Source: Sphingomonadales bacterium (GTDB taxonomy: Bacteria; Pseudomonadota; Alphaproteobacteria; Sphingomonadales; Sphingomonadaceae). Taken from it: DNA of 64,000 bases. The position numbers and the translations under genes were made by a program. The stretch spans positions 1-64,000 of the forward strand of contig JAAURJ010000002.1 of the NCBI GenBank assembly GCA_012032285.1, in the 5' to 3' direction. Under the pieces are notes generated by a model. It saw only the letters and a list, made by a program, of their open reading frames with translations, ran no database searches and was not told the DNA's origin. The first letter of the stretch is position 1. Every line of letters starts with the position of its first letter. This document shows, piece after piece, positions 56,501 through 64,000 of this stretch.

Positions 56501-57002
56501 TGCAAAAAGAGCTGCGGAAAAAGGTCGGCTGATTCATGCTTTATTCGAACGGATTATTGGGACGGATTTAGACGCCACTCTACAAAAGGCGCAAATCTGG
56601 CTTGAGCGCAACAATCGCGACAGCAGCATCGACAATGGCGAGTTGCTGCACATGATACGCCGCATAATCGACAATCCTGAATGGCAGGATTTTTTCGGGC
56701 GCGACGCACGGGCTGAAATACCTTTGGCCGCTGTGGTCGGTGAAACAGTGATTAGCGGGCGAGTCGACCGTATGCATATTGGTGCAAACAAAGTAAGGAT
56801 TTTGGACTTTAAGACGGGCAGGGCGATCCCGGCTTCGCCTGAAGCTTTGCCTCGCGCTTATTTGCGGCAAATGGCGCATTATCATGCGGCGGCGGAGAAA
56901 ATCTTTCCTGGAAGAACGGTTGAGAGCTGTTTGTTGTTCACCCATGGTCCGGTAATGATGCCATTGGAGGAATCTGTATTGGCCCCGCACCGCCCGGTTT
57001 AG
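53553..57002 (+). CDS. addA: Double-strand break repair helicase AddA (three frameshifts)
   Basis: AddA is a UvrD-type helicase with a C-terminal RecB-like nuclease. Walker A is 'LSASAGTGKTQVLAARVI', the DE box is 'ILIDEAQDTNEAQWDI', motif V-VI sequence is in 'VMTVHGAKGLQAPVVIM' and 'HRLLYVAITRAEERLVM', and the nuclease site is in 'SGRVDRMHIGANKVRILD' with 'FKTGRA'. Four track ORFs join if one base is restored at 54272-54273, 54835-54840 and 55408-55411, each in a homopolymer. A fourth error near 56995 is possible, since the ending 'LAPHRPV' looks short. The start overlaps the addB stop. Confidence 0.92.
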
Positions 57003-57137
57003 CTGAATTTTCACCCACGGGCAAAGCGGCATATTCGCCGATCCATTTAGTCTTGCCAATATTTTCTATCATCAATCCGTCTTGTCACCACTCCATGCGC
57101 CGCCTACATTCCCATTAATTTGATAAGGAGATTTCTT

Positions 57138-57461
57138 ATGGCTATTAAAGCAGTCGGTGACAGTGATTTTGAACAGGCCGTCTTACAAAGCGACAAGCCT
57201 GTCGTCGTTGATTTTTGGGCGGAATGGTGCGGGCCGTGCAAAATGATTGGGCCAAGCCTTGAAGAATTAAGTGACGAATTGGGCGAAAGCGTAACCATCG
57301 CCAAGCTGAATATCGACGACCATCCCGACACCCCGGCCAAATATGGCGTGCGCGGTATTCCGACGATGATCTTGTTCAAAAATGGTCAAGTCGCCGACAC
57401 CAAAGTTGGCGCTGCGCCCAAGGCGGCAATTAAGGAATGGATTGTCACCGCTGCGGGCTGA
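57138..57461 (+). CDS. trxA: Thioredoxin
   Basis: Thioredoxin reduces disulfides in the cytoplasm. The active site is '[15 protein letters not shown]' with the classic WCGPC, and the cis-proline lies in '[16 protein letters not shown]'. I use the ATG giving '[11 protein letters not shown]' with an AAGGAG site; the track starts six codons earlier. The 107 residues are normal. It follows addA, a common order in this group. Confidence 0.97.
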   Translation: MAIKAVGDSDFEQAVLQSDKPVVVDFWAEWCGPCKMIGPSLEELSDELGESVTIAKLNIDDHPDTPAKYGVRGIPTMILFKNGQVADTKVGAAPKAAIKEWIVTAAG

Positions 57462-57485
57462 TAAACCGCGGCGGCTGCTATAGAT

Positions 57486-58733
57486 TTAGCTGCGATAATC
57501 GGCGTTGATCGAAATATAACCGTGCGTTAAATCGCAGGTCCAAACCGTCGCGCGGCCATTGCCCATTCCTAAATCCACGCCGATGCTGATTTCGCTGCCT
57601 TTCAGATGCTCGGCAACCGGCGCTTCGTCATAGCTATCGGCGGCTAGTCCCGCCTGTGCCACCCATTTGTCGGCAAAGCGGATGGCGAGCCGGTCACGGT
57701 CGGCGGGCTCGCCTGCCTTGCCCACGGCCATCACCACGCGGCCCCAATTGGCATCCTCGCCCGCTATTGCGGTTTTAACCAGAGGAGAATTGGCGACCGC
57801 CATGCCGATACGGCGTGCACTTTCGTTGCTAACCGCGCCGGTAACGGCGATTTCGATGAATTTGCTCGCCCCTTCACCGTCGCGCACGACCAAATGGGCA
57901 AGGCGGAGGCACACATCGTCCAACGCAGCGGCAAAGGCATCCGCGCCAGGATCGTCAAAGGAGCCGAGTACCGCATTCCCCGCTTTGCCAGTAGCGAAAA
58001 CCAAAACCGTATCGCTGGTCGATGTATCACTATCCACTGTGATACAATTAAAGCTTTTGCGGGTTGCATTGGTCAAAAGCGCTTGCAGGAAAGCCGGTTC
58101 AATCGCTGCATCGGTGAAGATATAACCGAGCATTGTCGCCATATCAGGTGCGATCATGCCGCTGCCTTTAATGATTGCCGATAAATGGACAGTCTTGCCG
58201 CCTATAACTGCACTGGCTCCGGCGCCCTTGGGGAAGGTATCTGTAGTGGCGATTGTCGCTGCCGCCTCTTCCCAGCTGCACGGAGCTGCTGTGATAACGG
58301 CGTCTATGCCTGCATCTGCCTTATCCATGGGCAGCGGCACACCGATTACTCCGGTGGAGGAAACATAGACTTCTTCTGCTGCACAGCCCAGATGGGCGGC
58401 CATTTTGCCGATGATCAGCTCCACCGCCTCGCGCCCGCGAAAGCCAGTGAAGGCATTACTGTTCCCGGCATTGACCACCAATGCACGTGCAGTTCCTTTT
58501 TTCAGATTCTCCCGCGTCATTTCAACCTCGGTCGAACAGCAGATATTTGACGTGGTGACTCCTGCGACGCTGGTTCCCTCACATAGTTCAGCAAATGTCA
58601 GGTCGCACCGGTCCCATTCCTTGTACCGCGCTCTTGCAATACGCAGTTCTACGCCTGAAATTTCAGCTAGGGCAGGAAATTGGTCTGGCGCAAGGGGGGA
58701 TTTGGTAAGCAAGGCCGTATCTTTCTGTGGCAA
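57486..58733 (-). CDS. argJ: Bifunctional ornithine acetyltransferase/N-acetylglutamate synthase ArgJ
   Basis: ArgJ recycles the acetyl group in arginine synthesis. It cuts itself before a threonine; the site is seen in 'MIAPDMATMLGYIFTDA'. The glycine-rich segments 'VVNAGNSNAFTGFRG' and 'DLGMGNGRATVWTCDLTHGY' are diagnostic. The 415 residues fit. It is convergent with trxA. Whether it is mono- or bifunctional cannot be told here. Confidence 0.95.
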   Translation of the reverse strand: MPQKDTALLTKSPLAPDQFPALAEISGVELRIARARYKEWDRCDLTFAELCEGTSVAGVTTSNICCSTEVEMTRENLKKGTARALVVNAGNSNAFTGFRGREAVELIIGKMAAHLGCAAEEVYVSSTGVIGVPLPMDKADAGIDAVITAAPCSWEEAAATIATTDTFPKGAGASAVIGGKTVHLSAIIKGSGMIAPDMATMLGYIFTDAAIEPAFLQALLTNATRKSFNCITVDSDTSTSDTVLVFATGKAGNAVLGSFDDPGADAFAAALDDVCLRLAHLVVRDGEGASKFIEIAVTGAVSNESARRIGMAVANSPLVKTAIAGEDANWGRVVMAVGKAGEPADRDRLAIRFADKWVAQAGLAADSYDEAPVAEHLKGSEISIGVDLGMGNGRATVWTCDLTHGYISINADYRS

Positions 58734-58854
58734 TATCTAAGGCGTTTCGCCTAGCTTATCAGATACCATGATTGCAAGAATTTGCGTCTTCGCACAGCTA
58801 TAGTTTAACGCTAATCTGTTCATAGTGCTGGACGAAGTGTGCGGGGATGATTAT

Positions 58855-59154
58855 ATGCGCGGTGTAAAGATCATGATGACACGCGCTTTCCTGTTCCTTT
58901 TGGCAATAATGTCTGGCCTGACTACGGCGCAGGCAGCCGAATGTGTGCGCCCGGAACAAAGCACGCTGGGCCGTGATGCGGTGACGGCTGAAATCATTGT
59001 TGATGCCTTGATGGAGGATGGCAAAGCCGCTGTTCAAACAGATTTTTTTAACGCGTCATTGCCCGCAATTTCTGCCCAACGGCATTGTCACTTTTTTGCT
59101 TTTGTTGCTCCTGCCGCCTCCACCACTTACATTGGTGATCGTAACCGGCAATAG
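58855..59154 (+). CDS. Short exported protein of unknown function, possibly broken
   Basis: The ATG follows a GGGG-rich site and opens a signal peptide ('FLFLLAIMSGLTTAQA') with cleavage before 'AECVRPEQST'. About 80 mature residues follow, with two cysteines. I recognise no family. The end ('FFAFVAPAASTTYIGDRNRQ') is low in information, and the region to secA has open stretches in other frames, one with 'CGADGCACPSFPYQ', so another indel could be hiding a longer protein. Confidence 0.4.
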   Translation: MRGVKIMMTRAFLFLLAIMSGLTTAQAAECVRPEQSTLGRDAVTAEIIVDALMEDGKAAVQTDFFNASLPAISAQRHCHFFAFVAPAASTTYIGDRNRQ

Positions 59155-59269
59155 GCCCTTTGCGGCGCGGATGGCTGTGCCTGTCCGTCTTTTCCCTATC
59201 AAGCTTCAGAAACAGCGCTGCTGGCAATCGCCCCGCTGACTATCATTATAGAATTTAAGGAAATATCAT

Positions 59270-62010
59270 ATGCTCGGCAAAATGGCCAAGTCGCTCTTCG
59301 GTTCGTCTAACGACCGTTATGTCAAATCGGTGATGAAAATCGTCTCCAAGATCAACGCTTTCGAACCGCAGATTGAAGCGCTCAGTGATGATCAGCTAAA
59401 GGCGCAAACCGGCCTTTTCCGCGACCGTTTGGCTGCGGGCGAAACGTTGGACAATATATTGGCCGAAGCCTTTGCCACAGTGCGGGAGGTATCGCGCCGG
59501 GTGATGGGGATGCGGCATTTTGATGTGCAGATGGTCGGCGGTATCGTCCTCCATCGCGGTGAAATTGCCGAAATGCGAACCGGCGAAGGTAAGACTTTGG
59601 TGGCAACGCTTGCCTGTTATCTAAATGCTTTGGAGGGCAAGGGCGTCCACGTTGTTACGGTGAACGACTATCTCGCTCGCCGTGATGCCGAATGGATGAG
59701 CAAGATATACGGCTTTTTGGGGCTAACCACAGGAGTTATTGTTCCTAATTTGACCGAATTTGAACGGCGCGAGGCTTATGCCTGCGACATTACCTATGCG
59801 ACCAATAACGAGCTGGGCTTTGATTATCTGCGCGATAACATGAAATATGAACGCGCAAAGATGGTGCAGCGCCCGTTCAACTTTGCAATTGTCGATGAGG
59901 TCGATTCAATCCTGATTGACGAAGCGCGGACGCCATTGATTATTTCTGGCCCGACCGATGATAAAACCGATCTGTATATCGCCGTCAACCAAATCGTCCT
60001 GCAATTAACCGAAGAGGATTATGAAAAGGATGAAAAGGCACGCAACGTTATCTTAACCGAAGATGGCACTGAAAAGGCGGAGCGTTTGTTGGAAAATGCC
60101 GGGTTGATCCAAGGGTCAAACCTCTATGATTATGAAAATACGCTTGTCGTGCACCATCTGGATCAGGCTCTAAAGGCGCAGGTGATGTTTAAGCGCGATA
60201 CCGACTATATCATCAAGGATGGCGAAGTTATCATCATTGACGAATTTACCGGGCGAATGATGGACGGCCGCCGCTGGTCAAACGGCCTGCATCAGGCGGT
60301 GGAGGCCAAAGAAGGCGTGGATATCAAGAAGGAAAACCAAACGCTGGCCACCATCACATTCCAAAATTATTTCCGTATGTATCCCAAAATTGGCGGCATG
60401 ACCGGAACGGCCGCAACCGAAGCGGGCGAATTTCATGAAATCTATAAGCTGAATGTTGTCGAAATCCCGACAAATTTACCGGTTCAACGGATTGATGAGG
60501 ATGACCAATTCTATAAAAACACTCAAGATAAATTTCTCGCCATTGCAAAGGCTATCCGAGAAGCCAATGTGCGCGGACAGCCTGTTTTGGTCGGCACGGT
60601 GTCGATTGAAAAATCGGAAATGTTGTCTGAATTTTTGACCAAAGATGGGGTCGAACACAGTATTTTGAACGCGCGAATGCACGAAAAAGAGGCGCATATC
60701 GTGGCGCAGGCAGGGCGGCTTGGCGCAGTAACAATTGCGACCAATATGGCTGGACGCGGCACCGATATTCAGCTGGGCGGCAATTTGGAGTTCCGGATTG
60801 ATGAAGAGCTGGGCGAAATAGAAGAAGGCCCAGCCCGTGACGAAGCCATTGCAAGGTTGAAGGAAGAGGTCGCAGACGAGCGGGCCAAGGTGCTGGAATC
60901 AGGTGGGCTTTTTGTTCTGGCTACTGAACGCCATGAAAGCCGCCGTATCGACAATCAGCTGCGCGGTCGTTCGGGCCGACAAGGTGATCCCGGCCTATCG
61001 CGTTTCTACCTATGCCTAGAGGATGATCTGCTGCGTATATTCGGTTCAGAATCGCTTTTTGCCAAGATGATGAACAGTTCATTGGAAGACGGCGAAGCGA
61101 TTGGCGGCAAAATGCTTTCCAAAGCGATCGAAACCGCACAGCGCAAGGTGGAGGCGCGCAACTATGACGTGCGTAAACAGCTGGTTGAATATGATGATGT
61201 TATGAATGACCAACGCAAGGTCATCTATGCCCAACGTGACGAGATTATGGACGCCGATGCGGTTGATGATGTGGTTGAAGATATGCGGAACGACACCGTC
61301 AATTCCATCATTGCCGACCATTGCCCAGCGGGCACCTATCCCGAACAATGGGATATAGACGGCCTCAAAACCCAACTCAAAGCGGTTTTGACGCTGGAAC
61401 CCGATATCGACGCATGGCTGCAGGAAGAAACAATCGAAGCGGAAATAATCGAAGAGCGCATTGCCGAACAGACAGAGGCCCTGTTCAAACAGAAAAGCGT
61501 CGAACTGGATCCAGAGACTTGGAAATCAGTTGAAAAAAGTATATTACTTCAAATGCTTGATCATCATTGGAAGGAGCATTTATCAACATTGGATGCGCTG
61601 CGTCAGGTTATTTATTTACGCGCTTATGCGCAAAAAACGCCAATCAATGAATATAAGCAGGAATCTTTTGGCCTGTTCGAAAAAATGCTGGCTGCTATCC
61701 GCGAAGATGTTACCAAAACTATCGCGACAAATGAATTCCGCACCGAAGAACAGATTGATGTGCCCGAACTGCCGGAGCTTCCCGACTTTTTGACCACGCA
61801 TATTGATCCTTTCACTGGTGAGGATGACAGCAATGACATTGATGCCGGTGATTTGGGCCTTGTCACCACAACCTTGCCGCTGCGCAAATGGGGGCGCCCA
61901 GCCCGCATAGCGATGATCCTTATGCTGGCAATACCGATTTGAAGCGTAATGATCCTTGTCTTTGCGGATCGGGGCGGAAATATAAACATTGCCATGGATC
62001 GTACAGCTAA
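59270..62010 (+). CDS. secA: Protein translocase subunit SecA (frameshift near the 3' end)
   Basis: SecA is the ATPase motor that pushes preproteins through SecYEG. Walker A is '[20 protein letters not shown]', the DEAD-type box is in '[20 protein letters not shown]', and '[13 protein letters not shown]' and '[12 protein letters not shown]' are motif regions of the second motor domain. The track ORF ends at 61942 in unrelated residues. Restoring one G in 61890-61894 reads on to '[20 protein letters not shown]', the zinc-binding C-terminus that contacts SecB, and a stop at 62010, giving about 913 residues. Confidence 0.96.
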
Positions 62011-62022
62011 GCATTTTTTATA

Positions 62023-62291
62023 TTAGGGTCAGGACCTATTAAATACACCTTCGAGGCGACAAAATGGCAAAGATACCGGAGCGAAATGCAGACGGCAGGC
62101 AGTTTTTCTGCCTGCAAGGGGATTTCGCTTTGAGATCGAAGCCATTTTGGCGTCCTTCGGATTTGACCCATTTTGTCCATTGCTGCGTTGGCAAGCTTGG
62201 ACTTAGAACCACTAAGCCCAGCGCTTGCCGCCTTGCACTGAACAAAATGGCCTCAAACCTCGAATGGGCATTTAATAGGTCCTGACCCTAA
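62023..62291. mobile_element. 269-bp MITE-like element with 22-bp perfect terminal inverted repeats
   Basis: Both ends are the same 22 bases in opposite orientation, beginning TTAGGGTCAGGACCTA and ending before a further shared TTCGAGG a few bases in. Inside lies a hairpin with GCAGGCAG-TTTTT-CTGCCTGC nested in GCGAAAT/ATTTCGC arms, and several CAAAATGG/CCATTTTG copies. No transposase or plausible protein is encoded (the small track ORFs inside are random). The size, ends and lack of genes are those of a non-autonomous miniature element. No clear target duplication is visible. A solo copy of the end lies at 30742. Confidence 0.75.
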
Positions 62292-62296
62292 GTTTG

Positions 62297-62403
62297 TCAT
62301 TCCCGCGAATGCGAAAAACCAGCTCCTGAAAGTGAAATTTGACCCGTCATTTCCTGCGCAAATATATAGGCCCGGCTCTGAATTCCCGTATGCGCGGGAA
62401 TGA
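62297..62403. repeat. 107-bp segment bounded by inverted repeats TCATTCCCGCG
   Basis: TCATTCCCGCG at 62297-62307 and CGCGGGAATGA at 62393-62403 are exact reverse complements, abutting the MITE-like element. The core 'ATTCCCGCG' resembles widely scattered intergenic repeats of Proteobacteria. Apart from these two elements the 426-base gap between secA and the TSUP gene holds nothing I can identify. Confidence 0.6.
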
Positions 62404-62436
62404 TAGGCATGCCGGGCAGTTTAGGTTTGGCACATC

Positions 62437-63183
62437 ATGCATATTTTAGTCCTGCTCTTCGTATTTGTTGCGATGGTTTACGCATCGGTCGGTTTTGGTG
62501 GGGGATCGACTTATACTGCGTTGCTTGCGCTCTATGATGTCGATTACCGGCTAATCCCGGTCCTGTCGCTCTTGTGCAATCTGGTTGTCGTAACAGGCGG
62601 TGTTATTCGTTATAAAAGGGCAGGGCAGATTGATTTTCGCGCCTGTTTGCCGCTGATTATCCTTTCGGCGCCCATGTCCTTTCTGGGCGGGATGGTGGTT
62701 TTGTCGCAGGGGGTGTTTTTTGCCATATTGGGCGGTGCGCTGCTGTTGTCTTCGCTTGCTTTATTTCTGCCCTTAGAACGCCTGCCGCAGTGGCGCATTA
62801 AGATGCTGCCCTTAATGTTTCTATCAGCCTTTATTGGGCTTTTGGCAGGGCTGTCGGGGATTGGCGGCGGGATATTTTTCGCACCCATTCTGCACTTGAT
62901 CCGCTGGGCCGATGCGCGGCGAATCGCAGCTTTTTCATCCCTTTATATCTTGATCAATTCCGCTGCCGGTCTTACCGGACAGCTTTGGAAACAAAGCGGC
63001 ACCGATATAGGGATGCAGGCCATAGCCCATTGGCCGCTTTTGCTATCGGTTCTGATCGGCGGACAAATAGGCGGAATGATAGGTTTAAGGCTGCTTTCAC
63101 CGCGCTATTTACGCTGGATTACCGGTATATTGGTGGGATATGTGGCGGTTCGCCTGATATTGAAAGCCATTTTTCCGGCATAA
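62437..63183 (+). CDS. TSUP (TauE/SafE) family membrane permease
   Basis: A 248-residue inner-membrane protein with about seven hydrophobic segments. The two family repeats are seen as 'VGFGGGSTYTALLALY' and 'LLAGLSGIGGGIFFAPIL'. Members export or import sulfite, sulfoacetate and related anions, and the substrate here cannot be told. It stands alone between the repeats and tRNA-Asn. The start ATG at 62437 begins the first membrane segment directly. Confidence 0.9.
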   Translation: MHILVLLFVFVAMVYASVGFGGGSTYTALLALYDVDYRLIPVLSLLCNLVVVTGGVIRYKRAGQIDFRACLPLIILSAPMSFLGGMVVLSQGVFFAILGGALLLSSLALFLPLERLPQWRIKMLPLMFLSAFIGLLAGLSGIGGGIFFAPILHLIRWADARRIAAFSSLYILINSAAGLTGQLWKQSGTDIGMQAIAHWPLLLSVLIGGQIGGMIGLRLLSPRYLRWITGILVGYVAVRLILKAIFPA

Positions 63184-63190
63184 TGAAAAA

Positions 63191-63264
63191 TGGCTCCCCG
63201 GGAGGATTCGAACCCCCGACCAATTGATTAACAGTCAACTGCTCTACCACTGAGCTACCAGGGA
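63191..63264 (-). tRNA. tRNA-Asn (anticodon GUU), one acceptor-side base missing
   Basis: The anticodon arm GTTGA-CTGTTAA-TCAAT gives GTT, and D arm GCTC-AGTGGTA-GAGC and T loop TTCGAAT are normal; CCA is encoded. The acceptor 5' strand TCCCTGG needs CCGGGGA opposite it plus a five-base T stem, but only six bases remain between the T stem and the discriminator. One G is missing from the run at 63200-63202 of the plus strand. It fits the same error pattern as the protein-gene frameshifts. Confidence 0.93.
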
Positions 63265-63326
63265 ACAGTCCGGATCATCACCGGACAGCGGGCCTATAGC
63301 AGCGACTTTCACGACATTGCAAGCAC

Positions 63327-64000
63327 TCAAACAACAAATTGTTCCATTGCGATCCGATCGTCGAGCGCATGGTCTGGATCAAACAGCAAAGTCATAGCCC
63401 TGTTACGGTCCAACACGACCTCAACCCACGCCACTTCGCGGATTTCACGCTGATCCGCCACTGCGCTTACCGGGCGTTTATTTGATTCCAGAATATCAAG
63501 CCGGATGACATATCGGTCAGGTAAAATTGCTCCTTTCCAACGTCGCGGACGAAACGGGCTGATCGGAGTGAGCGCGAGCAGAGAAGAATCAAGCGGCAAT
63601 ATCGGGCCATTAGCGGACAGATTATAGGCGGTTGAACCGGCCGGGGTGGCTACTAATATCCCGTCGCAGACCAATTCCGCAATCACCGTACGGCCATTGA
63701 CGGCAATTCCGATCTTGGCCGCCTGACGCGTTTCACGCAGAAGGGAAACCTCGTTTATCGCGGGAAGGGTGAATTGTTGTCCGTCCACCGTTGCGGCGGT
63801 CATCATAAGAGGTTTTACGGTAAAGCTTTTGGCGCGGGCAAGGCTGCTTGCCAAATCGGTGGGATGCCAACCGTTCATCAAAAACCCAACCGTACCACGG
63901 TTCATGCCATAAACCGGAATGTCCCGCCGGTTTTCGAGCAGGCTATGCAGCACTTGCAGCATATAGCCATCGCCGCCCAATACGATCGCGGCGCTTGCCT
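63327..64000 (-). CDS. nadK: NAD kinase, C-terminal part (gene continues past the window)
   Basis: NAD kinase makes NADP from NAD. The GGDG motif is visible at the very edge ('GGDGYMLQVLHSLLE'), followed by 'YGMNRGTVGFLMN' and the NE/D-type site 'LPAINEVSLLR' and 'CDGILVATPAGSTAYNLSANG', all standard. The frame is open to the window end, so the ATG shown in the track is not the start; about 30 residues at the N-terminus are outside. Confidence 0.94.
   Translation of the reverse strand, partial: ASAAIVLGGDGYMLQVLHSLLENRRDIPVYGMNRGTVGFLMNGWHPTDLASSLARAKSFTVKPLMMTAATVDGQQFTLPAINEVSLLRETRQAAKIGIAVNGRTVIAELVCDGILVATPAGSTAYNLSANGPILPLDSSLLALTPISPFRPRRWKGAILPDRYVIRLDILESNKRPVSAVADQREIREVAWVEVVLDRNRAMTLLFDPDHALDDRIAMEQFVV

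Noticed and set aside
53553-57002. addA as a decaying pseudogene
   Set aside because: Three breaks in one gene suggest decay, but every break heals with one base in a homopolymer, all motifs are intact, and addB and trxA around it are normal.
59018-59239. 73-codon ORF before secA
   Set aside because: The run of leucines and prolines looks like an out-of-frame reading, and it has no plausible ribosome site.
62064-62285. ORFs inside the MITE-like element
   Set aside because: They span the internal hairpin and repeats, resemble no protein, and arise from both strands as expected for a structured non-coding element.
1-64000. CRISPR arrays, prophage, integrase sites or toxin-antitoxin pairs
   Set aside because: No regularly spaced repeats, phage structural genes, integrases, or paired small toxin/antitoxin genes were seen on either strand.

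Overview
The window reads as ordinary chromosome of an alphaproteobacterium of the Sphingomonadales, with moderate base composition. This placement is an inference. It rests on the CtrA-pathway proteins ChpT and a DivL-type kinase, an RpoH-type sigma factor, an alpha-type RNase P RNA, the amgK-murU pair next to tsaE and addAB, the ffh-rpsP-rimM-trmD-rplS operon, and sphingomonad-like protein sequences throughout. Nothing looks like a prophage, plasmid, integron or CRISPR locus.

Layout. 1-2.1 kb: a three-gene envelope cluster with an M48 metalloprotease. 2.2-6.1 kb: tRNA-Leu, tig, clpP and clpX. 6.2-8.9 kb: a TonB-dependent receptor behind strong palindromes. 9-12.1 kb: mtgA, rpoH, rluD and a JAMM peptidase. 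12.1-18.2 kb: chpT and a cheA-W-Y-B-R cluster carrying CtrA-type motifs. 18.2-20.3 kb: a cell-wall amidase, rnpB, a J-domain protein and sufE. 20.3-24.6 kb: an enlarged phage-shock (psp) operon facing pspF. 24.7-28.9 kb: sodB, then dapF-mtaB-ftsY-yciB on the minus strand. 29-35 kb: a GGDEF/EAL protein and the ffh-to-rplS operon. 35.1-44.2 kb: asd, two orphan secreted proteins, hydrolases, an ACE-like M2 peptidase, a SIMPL protein, AMP nucleosidase and a peroxiredoxin. 44.4-57.5 kb: ahcY, divL, tsaE, amgK, murU, addB, addA and trxA. 57.5-64 kb: argJ, secA, a 269-bp MITE-like element, a TSUP permease, tRNA-Asn and the start of an NAD kinase.

The most interesting region is the psp locus. A textbook sigma-54 element sits between pspF and the operon. 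The first gene after it is an unlisted 57-residue exported peptide. Downstream of pspA-B-C come five further small one-membrane-segment proteins. At least three of these share a C-terminal coiled-coil tail with PspC, which suggests a family of alternative membrane partners for PspA.

A strong caution applies to the whole window. About fifteen one- or two-base indels, mostly one base lost from a homopolymer, break clpP, cheA, sodB, ftsY, trmD, addB, addA, secA, rluD and others, and one stem base is missing from tRNA-Asn. Because these genes are essential or well conserved and the reading resumes cleanly in the next frame, I interpret the breaks as consensus sequencing errors rather than gene decay. 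Such genes are annotated here as single joined features.
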